From Prorocentrum cordatum (lineage: Eukaryota; Sar; Dinophyceae; Prorocentrales; Prorocentraceae): DNA of 64,000 nt. The translations under genes and the position numbers were made by a program. Of this stretch, positions 1-11,830 are shown one piece after another. The notes below the pieces were generated by a model. It did not search any database, was not told the DNA's origin, and worked only from the letters and a program-made list of their open reading frames with translations. Location of the stretch: positions 290,001-354,000 of the forward strand of contig CAUYUJ010007224.1 in the NCBI GenBank assembly GCA_963575745.1, given 5' to 3'. Positions within the stretch are counted from its first letter, which is position 1. Every line of letters begins with the position of its first letter.

Positions 1-900
1 GTCGCGACGCCAGTTCTGGCCCACTACGCTTCGGCGCGGCACGCTATCAACTTCCGGGCCCCAAGCCTCGATGCCCCGACTTTGTCGCCTCCTCCCGCCC
101 TGCGGAGCGGAGCGGAGCGGAGCGACATGACAACAACTCGCAGGGCATGGCGTGTCGCCGGGGCCGCCGACGCGACATGCGAAGCAAAAGGTACTGACCG
201 TCTGCTTATCCAGCTGCCTCCGGCAGTTCCACCACCGTGCCAGCGCAGGATTCTGGGTGGCAGCCCCAGGAAGACGCCATGGCCGCCCAGTGACCCCCAG
301 TAGTAGGGGTGGTGTACGCGACGTGGGTGGGCCCCTTAGAAGTTTACGGAAACCCTGCCAGACAGAAATTTGAGTGACGCAGAAAATCGGGGTCGTCTTC
401 ACCGGCATTCGCGCGTTAGCTGCCCGCGCAAGTTCGTGCGTGAGCACCCTCTTCTCCAGCATGGCGTGCCGCGCTGGCGGCCCGCGTAAGCTGCGGCGCA
501 AGGTCGTTACGTCATCACGCGCAAGATGCGTTTCTGATCGTCGCGCACTTGGCATTGTTCCACGCCTCAACGTGGCAGGAGGTGTGGTGACGAATGCCGT
601 TATTGTTCCTCTCGCGCAGACCCCCGACGTCATGAATTTCTCATCACTAACGTCGGCCACCAGAGGTCTCGACCCATTCCCCGAGACCAGTTTTTTCGTC
701 CTGAGTCGTTTGTTGACGGCCCCGACGCCAGGGAAGGACCCCCAGAGGCTGAAAATAGCGAAAAACCTTCCGTCGTGATTCCTTCATGGCTCGAGTGGGT
801 CGAGGATTCTGGAGATCTGGATGCCCGGCTGCGCCGGTCAGCTGCGCGGCGCGGGCTGCCTGAGCCCGCCAGCGGGCCCCCAGAGGCTACATCGTGGCCG

Positions 901-1608
901 GCGAGGACGGCACGCTGCGCGTGGAGTGGGAGGGCCCCCAGCCGCTCGACTGGGGGAAGCAGGAGCCCAGCCGCGGCAGCAGCTCGCCTCGGCGGCGGAT
1001 CGCAGTCCGAGCCGCAAGGGGCGAGGGCGGCACGTTGCGCGCGCGGTTGGGGCGGGGTCCCCAGCCGCTCGACGGGGAGGAGCAGGAGCCCAGCAGCAGC
1101 AGTTCGCTTCGGCGGCGAGCGAGGGAGGAGGCAGTGAGAAGGAGAAGGCCTTCTCATGACGAGCGAACAACACACCCATACCCATATGGAGGTCGGAGGG
1201 AGAAGGACTGGCTATGGGTATGGGTGCGGGTTGTCGGACCCCTGGGAAGGCTCCCGTTCGAGCGGGGACCCCCATCCGACAACACGCATCCATAGCTCAT
1301 TCCGTCCCCCTATGGGTATGGGTGCTTGTTGATCGTTCGTCATCTCAGAAGGCGGCGGGACTTCTCAGAAGCCCCTCGCGCCTTCGGTGAAGTTTTCTGT
1401 GTCTCCGGTGAAGGCCTAGAACAGTTTTCAGAAAGCCTGGAGACGTCCGAGCCTTCTGAGAGAGCCTTCTCCTTCTCACTTCCCCCCCCGCTCGCCGCCG
1501 ATCTTTGCTGGAGAGGCGCAATCCGAATCGCAAGGGGCGAGGACGGCACGCTGCGCGTGGTTTGGGAGGGCCCCCAGCCGCTCGACCGGGGGAAGCAGGC
1601 GCCCAGCA
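901..1608 (+). repeat. Three-copy GC-rich block of about 72 bp
   Basis: Copies lie at 901-970, 1021-1093 and 1537-1608. Each begins GCGAGG(A/G)CGGCACG and contains CCCCAGCCGCTCGAC followed by AGCAGG(A/C)GCCCAGC. The first two start 120 bp apart; the third is displaced by the inverted-repeat segment between them. All three can be translated into a similar short peptide (GTLR, then GPQPLD), so a former coding origin is possible, but no longer frame supports it. Confidence 0.6.
1211..1296. repeat. Imperfect inverted repeat, MITE-like
   Basis: The left arm 1211-1238 and right arm 1275-1296 are complementary over 22 bases, apart from about six extra bases in the left arm. The outer ends are GCTATGG and CCATAGC and the inner ends TTGTCGGA and TCCGACAA. 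Further TATGGGTATGGGTGC units sit at 1213 and 1311. This could be a small foldback element or simply a hairpin. Confidence 0.45.
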
Positions 1609-1620
1609 GCAGGAAGTAAA

Positions 1621-1740
1621 GTCGAGCATGTGATAAATGACATTTCCTCCCGAAAAAGGCTGCGCCAGCGGTTGTCTCGTCCACTTGCCAGAAAAGTGGC
1701 AAGTTTTTCGAGCACGCTCCCCCCCCCCAGCGTGAAGAAC
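1621..1740 (+). repeat. Dispersed repeat, copy A (pair with 15,965)
   Basis: This segment shares a series of blocks in the same order with 15,965-16,080: GTCGAGCAT, TGAT, CCTCCCGAAA, GCCAGCG, TCTCG, CTTGCCAGAAA and AGTTTT. Blocks are separated by small indels, so these look like two diverged copies of one interspersed element. It has no coding capacity. Confidence 0.5.
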
Positions 1741-3588
1741 AGAAATTGGCCGGGCTTTGTTTTGAGAAATTTCCAGGAAGGTGGCGGCGATATCATGAAT
1801 CACGCGTCTCTTGATCACATCATCGGCTGTAGTAGCGGTGCAAGGTCTCCATGCGTTTGCAGCAATCTTGTGCTACAGCTGCCTTGGAGCAGGTGGCGCT
1901 CCCGCCATCCTGGGCCCCCCATCGCTCCGAGGGCTCGCTGTCAGTTCCCGCGGTGCTTGCCAAGCCCAACAGCACTTAGTTCGCCATTTGGAACGTATCC
2001 ATGCCCCTATGTTTGGCATCACCTCACCTCAATGACGATCTTAAGGATTGTCGCAGTTTCTGTGGGCGCATCCCTAAAATCGTCATCGCTTTTGGCTTGC
2101 CCATCTTAGGGACAGGGATAAGTTTGTTGTTATAGTAGTCAGCCGAGGTTGAAGGAGCGAGAGATTGCCTGTCATCGAGGGGCTCCAGCCGCGTGGCGCG
2201 TGGGGAGCATAGGCCCCGCCCTCTTGCTTTGTGGGGAAGCGCCCCGTCGTGCGCCCAGAGGTGGCCAGGGCAGATGGGGCCTCCGTCCCCCCACGAACAA
2301 AGGAAGCGCGGCATGAGCGCACAGCAGAAATCCACAGAAAGGACGCAGTCTTTCATCAAAAGGCTACCCATGCATCCCTGCTTCTTCGGGGTCATCTTGA
2401 ACCCATATTGACGTCGAAGGAGATCTACACTACCAATGGAACTTCAAGAGTCTTGCATCTTTACCTGGCATCACTACTATGGGCTTTGACTGTAGACTGT
2501 CAAGAGTTCCGCGCGGATTTCTTGAATCTGTGCTGGACCCCCCGGTGGCGCCTCCAGCGCCACCCTTGGTGCGCCCCCCGCGACAGGGAGGGGGGTCCAG
2601 TGTAGATCCAGGACATCCGCGCGGACATCCGACTTGTTGTGTTTGTGCCGTTTGGGGCAGGGCAGGGTAGTCCAGGAGATCTTTCCGGCGCCGGGCAGGC
2701 ACCGCCAGAACGCCTTGCTTGAAGTCGCAGCTCGTTCCGAAGGCGTTGCCTTGCTCGTTCCCAATACTGGGCTCTGGCGGTACCTGAACCGTCGACCCTG
2801 GCTGCCGCTGGGAAGCTCGTATACTAGCCTCCTCTGTGTAGGAGAGCGGAGCTGTCGTTGCCCTCTTCCCCTGTGGCCGGAGACAGCGGGGTCGGGGGCT
2901 CAAGCCGCTGCGGCGCGCTCCGGTGCCCAAGACCCTCCATCCAGGCGTTGCCCGAGCACCGGCGATGGAACAGTGCGGTGCCCTGCGGTTCTCTGACCCC
3001 CGTGCGCTCCGGTCCCTCTCCGAGCGGCCTCACGGGGGCGAAGCGTGGAGGAGCCAGGAATCGAGTAGAGGAGCGACTACATAATAGATTACCCAAGATT
3101 GCTTTCCCCCCTCGATGATCAGGTATGTGCGTTGTCTCCCTTTCGCCTCTTCCTCCCTCCTCTCCAAAATAGCGCTGGTAAGAAACAAAGTTTGCTTTCC
3201 CCCCTCGAATCTATGACGAACACGTAGAGGGTGCGTACATCTACTGAGAACTCTGAGTTTTTTTTCCGTCGATTCGGCGAGAAGGTTCATGTTCGTGTAT
3301 AGATCGATTATGTCGTCGGTCCCCTCCCTACTCGAAGGGGGGTTCTCAAAGTCTTGCCGTCGTGATGGTTTCCCGACGCGACTGGCTTGGGCTACAGGGC
3401 ACGCCGCTCGGCGCCGGCAGCGGCTCGCCTGGCGAGCGGCACCCTCGACCTCGGATGCACTGACGACCTGCAGCAAGGAGAACCGCTCCGGCAGGCCGCG
3501 GCAGCACCGATGGAGCCGTTGGGCATACTTTCCACCACCACTACCACATGTAGGACGGGGGAGAAGGGAGGATGAGGAGGTCATCCGC

Positions 3589-5459
3589 CTCCTCCGCCTC
3601 CTCCTCCTCCTTCTCCTCCTCCTCCTCCTCCTCCTCCTCCTCCTCCTCCTCCTCCCCCTCCCTCTCCAACCTATGGTAGTTAGTGGTGGTGGAACATGGG
3701 CCCATCCAACGAGACGTCGAGGGCAAAGCTCACGGCCCACGGGGCACGCCTGCAGCGCCGCTGTTGGCGTGCACTTTGCAGCTCCGAGTCCGAGTCCGAG
3801 TCCGAGTCCGAATCGATCGCAGGCCTAGAGGTTGACACCAACACCAAGATCGGCGGTGTGCCTCCACCGAGGGAAGAAGGTCCCGATCTCGGTGATGGTG
3901 GTAGTCTTCTGGCTTCCAAGGTGACCGAAATATTGCCACCAACGCCGAAATCAAGGATCATCTTCCCCCTGTGGAGGCAGCCTCCTGTCTTGGTGTTGGT
4001 GCCCATTTCCAGGCCTCCAACTGAGGGAGGGCATCCGTGGCTTGGGGAGAACCCCGCTTATGTGCTGTACCTGGGGGATGATAATCGCGAGGGCACGCCG
4101 TGTCTACATTGCCCCCACTGATCACAATACTCAGGGGCGGAAGCCCTGAGAGGAGGAGGAGGAGGAGGAGGAGGAGGAGGAGGAGGACGAAGAGGAGGAG
4201 GGGGCAACAACCTTCTGGGACCTAGTTTTTTTTGCGGGGGGAGGAAGGGGGGAGCAGCAAATTTTGTGGGCCCAGCTGATTTTTGGGGGGATCCGCAGCG
4301 CGAAGTGATCTGCAAGCTATCGTGCACTCGGACTGGAGGCTTCGCGTGCACTGGCTGCTGGCGAGACGAACGATGGACAAAGCAACAGCCCGCACTTGGC
4401 ACCGGGGTTGGCGCGACACACGGTGGAGAAAGCACCCGCCCGCACGCTGAGGAACAAGCAGACCGCCCGAAACCCCCACACAACCTGGGGGATCCGCAAC
4501 TTTTTGGAGGAGGAGGAGGACGACGACGAGGAGGAGGAGGAGGAGGAGGAGGAACACGAGGAGGAGGGGAGGGAGAGGAGGAGGAGGAGGAGAGGAGAGG
4601 AGGAGGGCACCGCAGACTGTTGTAACGGCTTGCTTGTCCACGCATGCTGCTCAAGACGCTGCTCGGAGGGGGGCGGGCGCGCAGCGGGCGCGCGTCGGGC
4701 ACCCTCTGCGCCTCGCGCCCCCTCTGCCGGGGCCCGCCTCGTTTGGAGGCGCCCCGCTCTGGCTTGCTCCTCCTCAGTTCCTCCTCCTCCTCCTCCTCCC
4801 TCCTCCTCCTCTCCTCCTCCTCCTCTCCTCCTCCTCCTCCTCCTCCTCCTGTCCTCCTCCTCCTCCTCCTCCTCCTCCTCCTCCTCCTCCTGTTCCTCCT
4901 CCGCCTCCTCCTCCTCCTTCTGCTCCTGCCCCCGCGGCTGGGCCTGTCGCGTCGCGCAGCAGCACCTCTCAAATGAGCAGCACAAGAGCCCCCAATATTC
5001 TGGGAGGTGACCTCAATGGGAGGGCCAACAACATCAGGGGTTGTTTTTGTTTTGCAGGTGTCATCAACAAGCGGAGCGCGGGGGGGGGACCGGGTGATCC
5101 TTTGCGTTCCCTGCGCAATGCAAGAGGACCATAAGCAGGAGCCGAAGAACATGCCGCCGGATACGAGGTTCGAAATGTTTTGCATCGAGGAGGAAACGAA
5201 TCCTATGCAGGCCAGGGACTTATGGAGATCGCTTGGATACGCCTTCCGCCTCCACCTGCTTCTCATTGCCTTTCATCCTCCCTCCTCATTTCTGCCGCTT
5301 CCCCTGCATGAAAAGGAGGAACATGAGGAAGAGGATGATGATGAGGAGGAGGTGGAGGAGGAGGAGGAGGAGGAATGAGAAGGAGGAGGAGGAGGAGGAG
5401 GCAGCCGTGCTGCTGATGCCATTGAGGCCAGGCATGCGTTTGCCGATTCGGGTTGGACG

Positions 5460-5510
<51 letters not shown>

Positions 5511-5530
5511 CTACATACATATTCCTATAA
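3589..5530. repeat. Cluster of CTC/GGA trinucleotide tracts and a TA repeat
   Basis: Successive low-complexity tracts: (CTC)n at about 3590-3660, a GAGTCC hexamer repeat at 3785-3816, (GGA)n at about 4150-4200 and 4501-4610, (CTC)n at about 4771-4912, (GAG)n at about 5330-5402, then an alternating TA repeat at about 5465-5510. Apparent open frames here are homopolymeric translations (poly-Leu, Ser, Glu, Arg, Ser-Asp) of the repeats. I see no credible gene. Confidence 0.85.
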
Positions 5531-5639
5531 TTATACATCCTGTAAAGAAAAATCCCCCCCGGATGGCCCCCCCCCGCACATACCTTCTTGGACGGCAGCC
5601 CTTGGCCCCCGGGCCCCTTTCCAGCGGACTACCAAGCCC

Positions 5640-6370
5640 TCCAGGTCACCGAACGATGCGCGAAACGCTCTTACTGGCCCCCCAGCGGCCCAAGACGCCC
5701 GAGGACACCGGCCCAAGATGCCTCAGATGACACCGCGACCGCCCCGAGGCGACACAAGACGGCCCAAAAGGCACCCAAGAGGCCCCCCCAAAGGGCCCCG
5801 CGAGGCCAAAATAGCCCCATTCCCATCGTAAAAAGTACGTTCTCAACATATTCGCCTCTAGGCCTTTCATAACGTCCAAGTCGGCCCAAGAGACTCCCAA
5901 GACGGCCCAAGAGGCTCCCAAGAAGGTCCCAAGACGCCCAAAGAGAGCCCAAGAGTGCCCCAAGGGCCCCCAAGACAGCCCAAGAGACCATCTGGACGGG
6001 CCGCACAGGCGTCCCAGAAAACGAAAACCAAGTTCAAATTTCAAGCCTTCGGCTTCAAGAGGCCCATAGGATGCCCCCAGAGGCCCCCAAGAGGCCCCAC
6101 GGGGCCCCAAGAGGCCCCCAGAGGCCCCCAAGAGGCCCCCAGGCGGCCCCCAAAAAGCTCCCATGAGGCCCCCAGGACGCCCCAAAAAGCTTCCAAGAGT
6201 CCCCTCCCCGGACGCCCCGAGCCACTCCTGGCGATCGCGAGGCTTCTGACAAGGAGAGGCAACGAATGGGCTTCCTGACGCGCTCTTGGGCCGTCTTCGA
6301 GCTTAAGGTGCCCCAATCAAGGCCCAACAGGTCCCAGAAACGCCCAAGGATAGTTTCCCCGGGGTTCCCA
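5640..6370 (+). repeat. CCCAAGAGGCCC-type degenerate repeat, copy 1
   Basis: A long run of loosely conserved 9-12 base units built on CCCAAGA followed by GGCC, GGCCC, CGCCC or GGCTC, in which almost every unit differs. It is preceded by a TA repeat and then C-runs at about 5553-5576. The same composite order recurs at 7350-8050. Glycine/leucine-rich open frames on the minus strand are by-products of the unit. Confidence 0.75.
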
Positions 6371-7349
6371 AGAGACCCTCCAGAAACAACTGACCCGGAG
6401 ACGCACCCAACCCTTTGTACACAAGAGGCGACTATACCCAGGACCGTTCATTTCCAACTTACGCCTTGAAGGATTCGCAGTATCCTTGAACGCTTCGCCA
6501 AAGAACGTGAGGCCGCAGACCAGTGTTCCCCATTCACGGCATCACTCTTGCGACTTATATCATCGGAAAGAGGGCGATCACGACCTGCCAAAGGAGCAAT
6601 GACGAGGGGGCCACGAACGTGGCGACAGCTTCGCTGTTCGAAGCCCCCCGGGACGGCGAGGCCTCATTCTGGTCCGCGGATCACGCCTCTCCGCTGGACC
6701 CGCCAGCGGCCCACGAAGGTAGCGACAGTTTCGCACATCGCAACCCCCCACTCGTTCCCTCGTTCCTTTCCCAGTTTATCATTTTCCTCTTCCTCCTGTT
6801 CTGACTCCCTCCTCGTCCTATCTCGCCCTCCTGGTGTCATCCTCCTCCCCCTCTGTCCTCTCCTCTCTCTCTCCCTCCTCCTTTCCTCCTCACCTTCCCC
6901 GACCGTCTCTCTCCCTTTTTCCTCACCCTCCTCTCCTCTTCTTCCCTTCATATCATTTCCTCCTCTTCTTTCCCGATCGTCTCACTGCAATGCTCTGCCC
7001 TCTCAGAGGGCTACTGATTCCCAAGAGAAGCGCGACGACCATGCAGCATGCAGTCTGTTTGGCCCGGGGGACGTCCAGAGACAAGTTTCGGGTGCGTCTT
7101 TGCGGAGGTGGCCGCGACCCCCCTCGTGGTCACCGGTCCCTCTAACCCTTCATCGGTGACTATGGCCTCGTCACGGTATGTCGCCGTCTCCCAAACACAG
7201 GAATGCTTATGACCCGTCCGGGAATTATGACGGACCGCCACCCCTCTCACGGTCATCATGTGCTTGCAGACGTCATCCATTCACCGAGTGTTTGGGTGCG
7301 CATGGCCGCAGGACCAAGATTGAGGCGAAGCGAAGCGAGCCCTCAAATC
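6371..7349. other. No gene seen; pyrimidine-rich tract inside
   Basis: About 6780-6990 is strongly C+T rich on the plus strand with no fixed period. The flanks are ordinary sequence with short overlapping open frames and no recognisable domain. Confidence 0.6.
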
Positions 7350-8050
7350 TTGTGTGTATATATATATATACATACATACATGTAAATTCTCCTCTTCCTA
7401 TATTTTTACAAGCCCGGGCGGGGGGACCCCCCCCCAAAAAAAAAAACAGACTCCCAGGATCTGGGGCTTTGAGACCCTCCGGACGGGCCTCGAAGCGGCC
7501 CCCCGGGCCTCCCAGGGCGTTTTGCCAGGCCTTCCCCAGCACACCTAAGGCGATCAGGGGGTCATCGGAGACGTCCCAGAGATCCCCTAGACAGCACACG
7601 AGCGCTCCAAGAGTGACCGACGTGACCTCAAGATGGCCCAAGAGGCCTCCAGGACTGTCCTAAAGGCCTCGAAAACGCGATTTTTCTTAGGAAAACATGC
7701 ATTGTTCGTCTTCCCGACGCTCCAAGACGGCAGTCTTCTCGGCGTCCGAAGCCACTTGGGAGGCTCGAAAATCGCCACACAACCAGGGATTCAGGCAGTC
7801 CAAGACAGCCCCAAGACGACACATCAGGTTTCCAAAATGGCTGAAGAGAGCCCCATGACGGCCCAAGATGGCCCCAAGACGCCCTCCGAAGCATTCGAAA
7901 TCGTGATCCGGTCCTTCAGAGAGACCGCGGTTGGAGGCAGGGTAGCCCGAGGAAGCCCCCAGAGGCCCCCAGAATCCAGAAAACGCCCAGGCGGCCTCGA
8001 GAAGGCCTTAAGAAAACTTGAGAAGTTTTTCTGAGGCCCCCAGAGGCTCT
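7350..8050 (+). repeat. CCCAAGAGGCCC-type degenerate repeat, copy 2
   Basis: This repeats the composite order of copy 1: a TA/CATA microsatellite (about 7357-7381), a G-run/C-run/A-run segment (about 7420-7448), then several hundred bases of degenerate CCCAAGA and GGCCTC units. The shared order in two places suggests one mobile or amplified unit rather than independent simple repeats. Confidence 0.7.
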
Positions 8051-9060
8051 CCAAGGAGGAGCCTCCGCAAAAAGAGCTGCGGAGGATGTGGAAAAAACGC
8101 AGGGTATAGCGAGAATGAGGTAAACATCATGGAGGACGGATACCGAGTAACATAATTATAACGGCGATGCCGGAACAGGCAACAAGGAATTATCGCTAAA
8201 TTGTCGGCTTGGCCTTCCTGCCATTCCGTTTGCATACCAAACTTCAAGGACCAAGGTGCATGGCGCGAAGTGCCAATGCAGTCTTGTATACATACATGTG
8301 GGGCGTTCCAAAGAGGGCCTTGCCTTCGAGGATCGAAGGAGTTGTCAGATCGTCGCGGCGGAAGACGGCAGAAGTGAAGGTCGGCTGAAGCAAAAAGAGG
8401 CCGTCTCCGCTGGCGGACGCCGGCGGAAGGACGGCGGAAGGAGTGGGAAGTACAACGTGTGTCCCCAAGAGATGAAAACATGTTTGGGTTCAAGGTTCCC
8501 GACATCCGCCATACGTGTGCCTATACGGGCTCTCCAATCCTTGACGGCTGGGTTCGTAAAGATTGGGTTGATAAACATTACGATCCCGGAGCCTGTTACA
8601 AGGTCAATTGTTGGCACCTGGTACGTGAAGGGCAATACCTTTTAGCAGCGACGTCTGTTAAGAAAAGCTGGACTGTGCAGGACAGCCGGCATTGCCGTGC
8701 GCTTGTATCCAGGAGGTATGTACCTCGGCGGGCGGGCATGCAGGATTGCCGGCATTGCCGTTGGATTCTGTCTTGAAGGTCGGTACTTCAAGCGGGTGCC
8801 ACCCCAGCAGTGACAGGGCCGAGATCCATTGTGGCCCACATCGTCACACGTCGCCACCGACCCTGCAGCAGACAGGGCCCTGCTCCTCAGCAGGACGTGC
8901 CGACACTTAACTCAGGGGAGATATGCGGGGCTTGCTCCGCAGCCGGCCTCGTCGCCACCGTAAGAGTGACAGGGGGCGGGGGGGGGGGCCCTGCTCCACG
9001 GCAGCGCTGTCGCCACACACCTCGCAGGTCACAGGGGGGCCTTGTGCCTCAGCAGCACAG
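8051..9060. other. Lower-GC stretch, no confident gene
   Basis: A small perfect hairpin (8-bp arms 8062-8069 and 8078-8085) opens this stretch. Between about 8480 and 8645 the composition is less GC-rich and two frames on opposite strands read as fairly ordinary protein. Neither has a domain I recognise nor a clear gene boundary. It could hold an exon or a decayed coding remnant. Confidence 0.3.
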
Positions 9061-9400
9061 ACCAGGCCTCCTCCACCACCTCCTCTTCCTCCACCTTCCC
9101 CACCTCTCCCACATTCCCTCCTCCTCCTCCTCCTCCTCCTCCTCCTCCTCCTCCCCTCCCCCCCCCACACCTTCCCTCCTCCTTCGCTCGCCTTCTTCCC
9201 TTCCTCCCTCGTCCTCCCCATCTCCTTTACTTTCCTATCATCTCCTCTTCCCTTTTCCTCCGCATCCTCCTCCCCTCTCCCCCCCCTCCCCTTCCTCCCT
9301 CCTCTCCCCCCTTCCCCTCCCGCTCCTCGGCTTCCTCCTCCTCATCCTCCTCCTTCTCCTCCTCCTCCTCATCATCATCATCCTCCTTCTGTCACTCTCG
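9061..9400 (+). repeat. CTC-rich pyrimidine tract
   Basis: Dominated by CTC, CCTC and CCT units, purest at about 9115-9155 and 9345-9390. Serine/proline/leucine-rich open frames here are repeat translations. Confidence 0.85.
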
Positions 9401-10880
9401 CTCCTGGGACGCTGCCATCCCCCCACCTTCCAGGTGCTGTTCCCCCTGGGGGGAAGCACATGACAGGCCCTCCCCCCCCAGTGGCGGAGTAGCTACGTCC
9501 TCCAGCTCCCCTGTGGTGGGGGGGGGGGCCAGGAGGAGAGAGGAGGAATTCATCATAGCGGGAAGACGGGGAGAGCTGCTAAAGGAGGGCTAAAGGGTGG
9601 TGGGAAGAAGTGAGGCTGCCGGTGCGAACTGTGGGCATGAGTGCGGCTGCGGCCGCACTCGCCAAGGGTGGGACGGGAGCCTCTCCCCTTCGCCCATACG
9701 GAGTCCGAAGGAGACGGCCCCAGTCCGACCAAGGAGATCCTTACCCGCCGAGGACGGCGAAAGGTACTCATCCCGTGGCGTCGGCCGCGGGCGGGATGCG
9801 TCGGTCCTCTTCCCCCCATTGTCATCAGACAACCGCGGTCGCACAGTGGGCCAAAGTGGCGGTGAGAACAATTTGGAGATGGTCAGACATGGCGACAGGG
9901 TTCATTCGACTGGCGATGGGGTGGGAGATGTTGGCGAAACCTCGCAGTTGGCAGCGAGTGGGTCAAAGCGAGGATGCACAATAGAATGGCCAGTCGTGAG
10001 CTGGACAAGGCAAGCGGGTTGAGAGTAGAGCTGAGCGGCAGTGAGCTGCGGCAGCCCTGGCCATAGCCAGGGCGGCCAGCAGCGAGTGTTTCGTCCCATC
10101 CCCGCCAAAATGGTTTTCCCCCGCACCTTCCACGACAAGTGGTTCGTGGGGCGGGCAGTGGGCGGGCATCATGCTGGGAACGTGGGCGGCCATAAGGGAG
10201 GGGCGAAATCGGGTGGAGTGTCTCGCCAGTGGGGGAACTATCCCGACGTAGGCTCACGGTAGAAAGTACATTGTTCCCTTCGTGTCGCCTGCGTCCAAGT
10301 GCCCAGTCCCTTTAGTAACCAGGATGAAGGTTGCCACCAGGTAGGCGCGTGGGGGAGCATCGTTGTAGCCCTCTGTTGGTCTCGCCGACCACGGCGGGTT
10401 TGGGAGCCCTGTCTGACGGTAGCCATGGTGAGTGTGGGTGAGCACGTAGCGGCGGGCTTGAGCCCTGTCTGACCGCAAGCCCACGTGGCTCGTCGGATGT
10501 GTGGGATCACGTAAAGTTTCCTGCTGTATGGATGAATATGCCGCGGAGGGTTTGGGAGCCCAGTCTGACCTCGGGCGCCCATACGAAAAATGGCGCATGG
10601 GGGTTGACGAAGAGAATGGTATGAACCGCTGCGAAGAGGTCGCTGCCATGGCTGCTAGTGCACGTGGGGGTAGTGGGTCGTGGAAGGGAGCGGACTGCTG
10701 CCATAGTTCATCCGCCGCCGATGCTGGAGATGAGGAAGACAGGGTCGCTGAGGTGAATGTAATGGTAGTCGCGCCAAATGTCGACCGTTCATGGCCGGTC
10801 ATTAGCTGTGGCGATCAGACGCTGGCCGCGGCTGTGGTAGCCGGCGTAAGAAGGGTAGCGGAGATAGATGTCGTGGTAGT
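9401..10880. other. No supportable gene; short three-copy motif
   Basis: The motif GGGTTTGGGAGCCCTGTCTG, or a close variant, occurs near 10,397, 10,453 and 10,547, each time after CGGCGG or CGGAGG. Open frames on both strands overlap without any one standing out. No domain was recognised. Confidence 0.5.
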
Positions 10881-11045
10881 TTCCTCGTCGTCGTCCTTCC
10901 TCCTTCTTCCTCCTTCTCGTTCTCCTCCTCCTCCTCCTCCTCCTTCTCTCCTTCTCCTCCTCCTCCTCCTCGTCCTCCTCCTCGTTCTCCTCGTCCTCCT
11001 CCTCCTCCTCCCTCCCTCTCTTCTTCCCCCGTTCCTCATTCTCCG
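10881..11045 (+). repeat. CTC trinucleotide tract
   Basis: Mostly (CTC)n with CGT, TTC and CCT interruptions. Poly-Leu and poly-Ser frames are artefacts of the repeat. Confidence 0.85.
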
Positions 11046-11324
11046 CCATTCTAAGACAGGCGGAGTCCATGTGCGAGAGGGCCAGCCTGCTGGCAGCAGG
11101 AGGAGCGAGGGCGGAGGAGGAGGGACACCCCCACGAGGCAGCCGAGCACCTGCGTCCGCCAGCCGGGCCGGCTCTGCTCCCATGCCGCCTCTGCTCCCGT
11201 GCCGCCTCCGCTCTCCTCTTCATTTTCTCCCTGTTGCACCCCGAGGCCAGTTTTTGGGGCTGGCCCGGCGTTTCGCCTCAGAGTTCTTCACCGCTTATGA
11301 GGCTGAAGCTTAAGAGTTGACAAC

Positions 11325-11830
11325 AGCTTCACAGATGGAGGACGGGTCGTTTTCAACATGTGGCTCTCGTTTTAGCGGCGCTCACTTTTATTTTAAACAT
11401 TTGCAAGAGCTTCACGGATTGAGGGCGGGTCGTTTTCAAAATGTGGTTCATGCTTTAGCGCCGCGTGCATTCGTTGCAACATTCTGCAAAGGTTTCACGG
11501 GTTGAGGGCGAATGGTTTTCAAAATGTCGTTCTCGCCATAGTGCCTCGTACATATATCATACACGTTGCAAGAGCTTCACGGACTGAGGGCGGGTCGTTT
11601 TCAACATGTGGTTCTCGCCTTAGCGCCGCGCATATTCGTGCTCCAAAATTGCAAGAGCTTTACGGATTTAGGCGGGTCGTTTTCAAAGTTTGGGTCTCAC
11701 CTTAGCGCCGCGTGTATTCGTTCCAAGAATGAGCCAGAGTTTCACATATTGAGGGCGGCTTCTTTTCAAAATGTGGTTCTCGCCGTAGCGCTGCGCACAT
11801 CCATTTGCACTTTTGCAAGAGTTTCACCAA
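11325..11830 (+). repeat. Tandem repeat, six copies, period 82/83 bp
   Basis: Units begin AG(C/T)TT(C/T)AC at 11325, 11408, 11490, 11573, 11656 and 11738, with a partial seventh at 11820. Spacings are 83, 82, 83, 83, 82 and 82. Each contains GGGCGGGTCGTTTTCAA (with variants), then TGTGGTTCTCGC and TAGCGCCGCG, and ends TTGCAAG. Copies differ at many positions, so the array is old. Because units sit head to tail without variable spacers it is a satellite-like array, not a CRISPR. Confidence 0.9.

Larger units (their letters stand above)
1..3588. other. No supportable gene; assorted short repeats
   Basis: Short open frames occur on both strands, but none has a recognisable domain and none stands out from its overlapping frames. 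The stretch holds three copies of a GC-rich block (901-970, 1021-1093, 1537-1608), an imperfect inverted repeat (1211-1238 with 1275-1296), one member of a dispersed repeat pair (about 1621-1740) and an exact 17-bp direct repeat (3099-3115 and 3192-3208). I see no RNA gene. Confidence 0.6.

Noticed and set aside
3680-4006. A Ser-Asp (or Ser-Glu) repeat protein
   Set aside because: The repeat is a short GAGTCC microsatellite with no longer coding context.
4058-5266. A 402-residue minus-strand frame
   Set aside because: Most of it is poly-Arg/Glu/Gly and poly-Pro over trinucleotide repeats.
8345-8776. A possible short gene on either strand
   Set aside because: Two opposite frames look equally ordinary, with no domain, no start context and no splice borders.
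11325-11830. CRISPR array
   Set aside because: The units are head to tail without variable spacers, diverge from each other, and the genome is eukaryotic.
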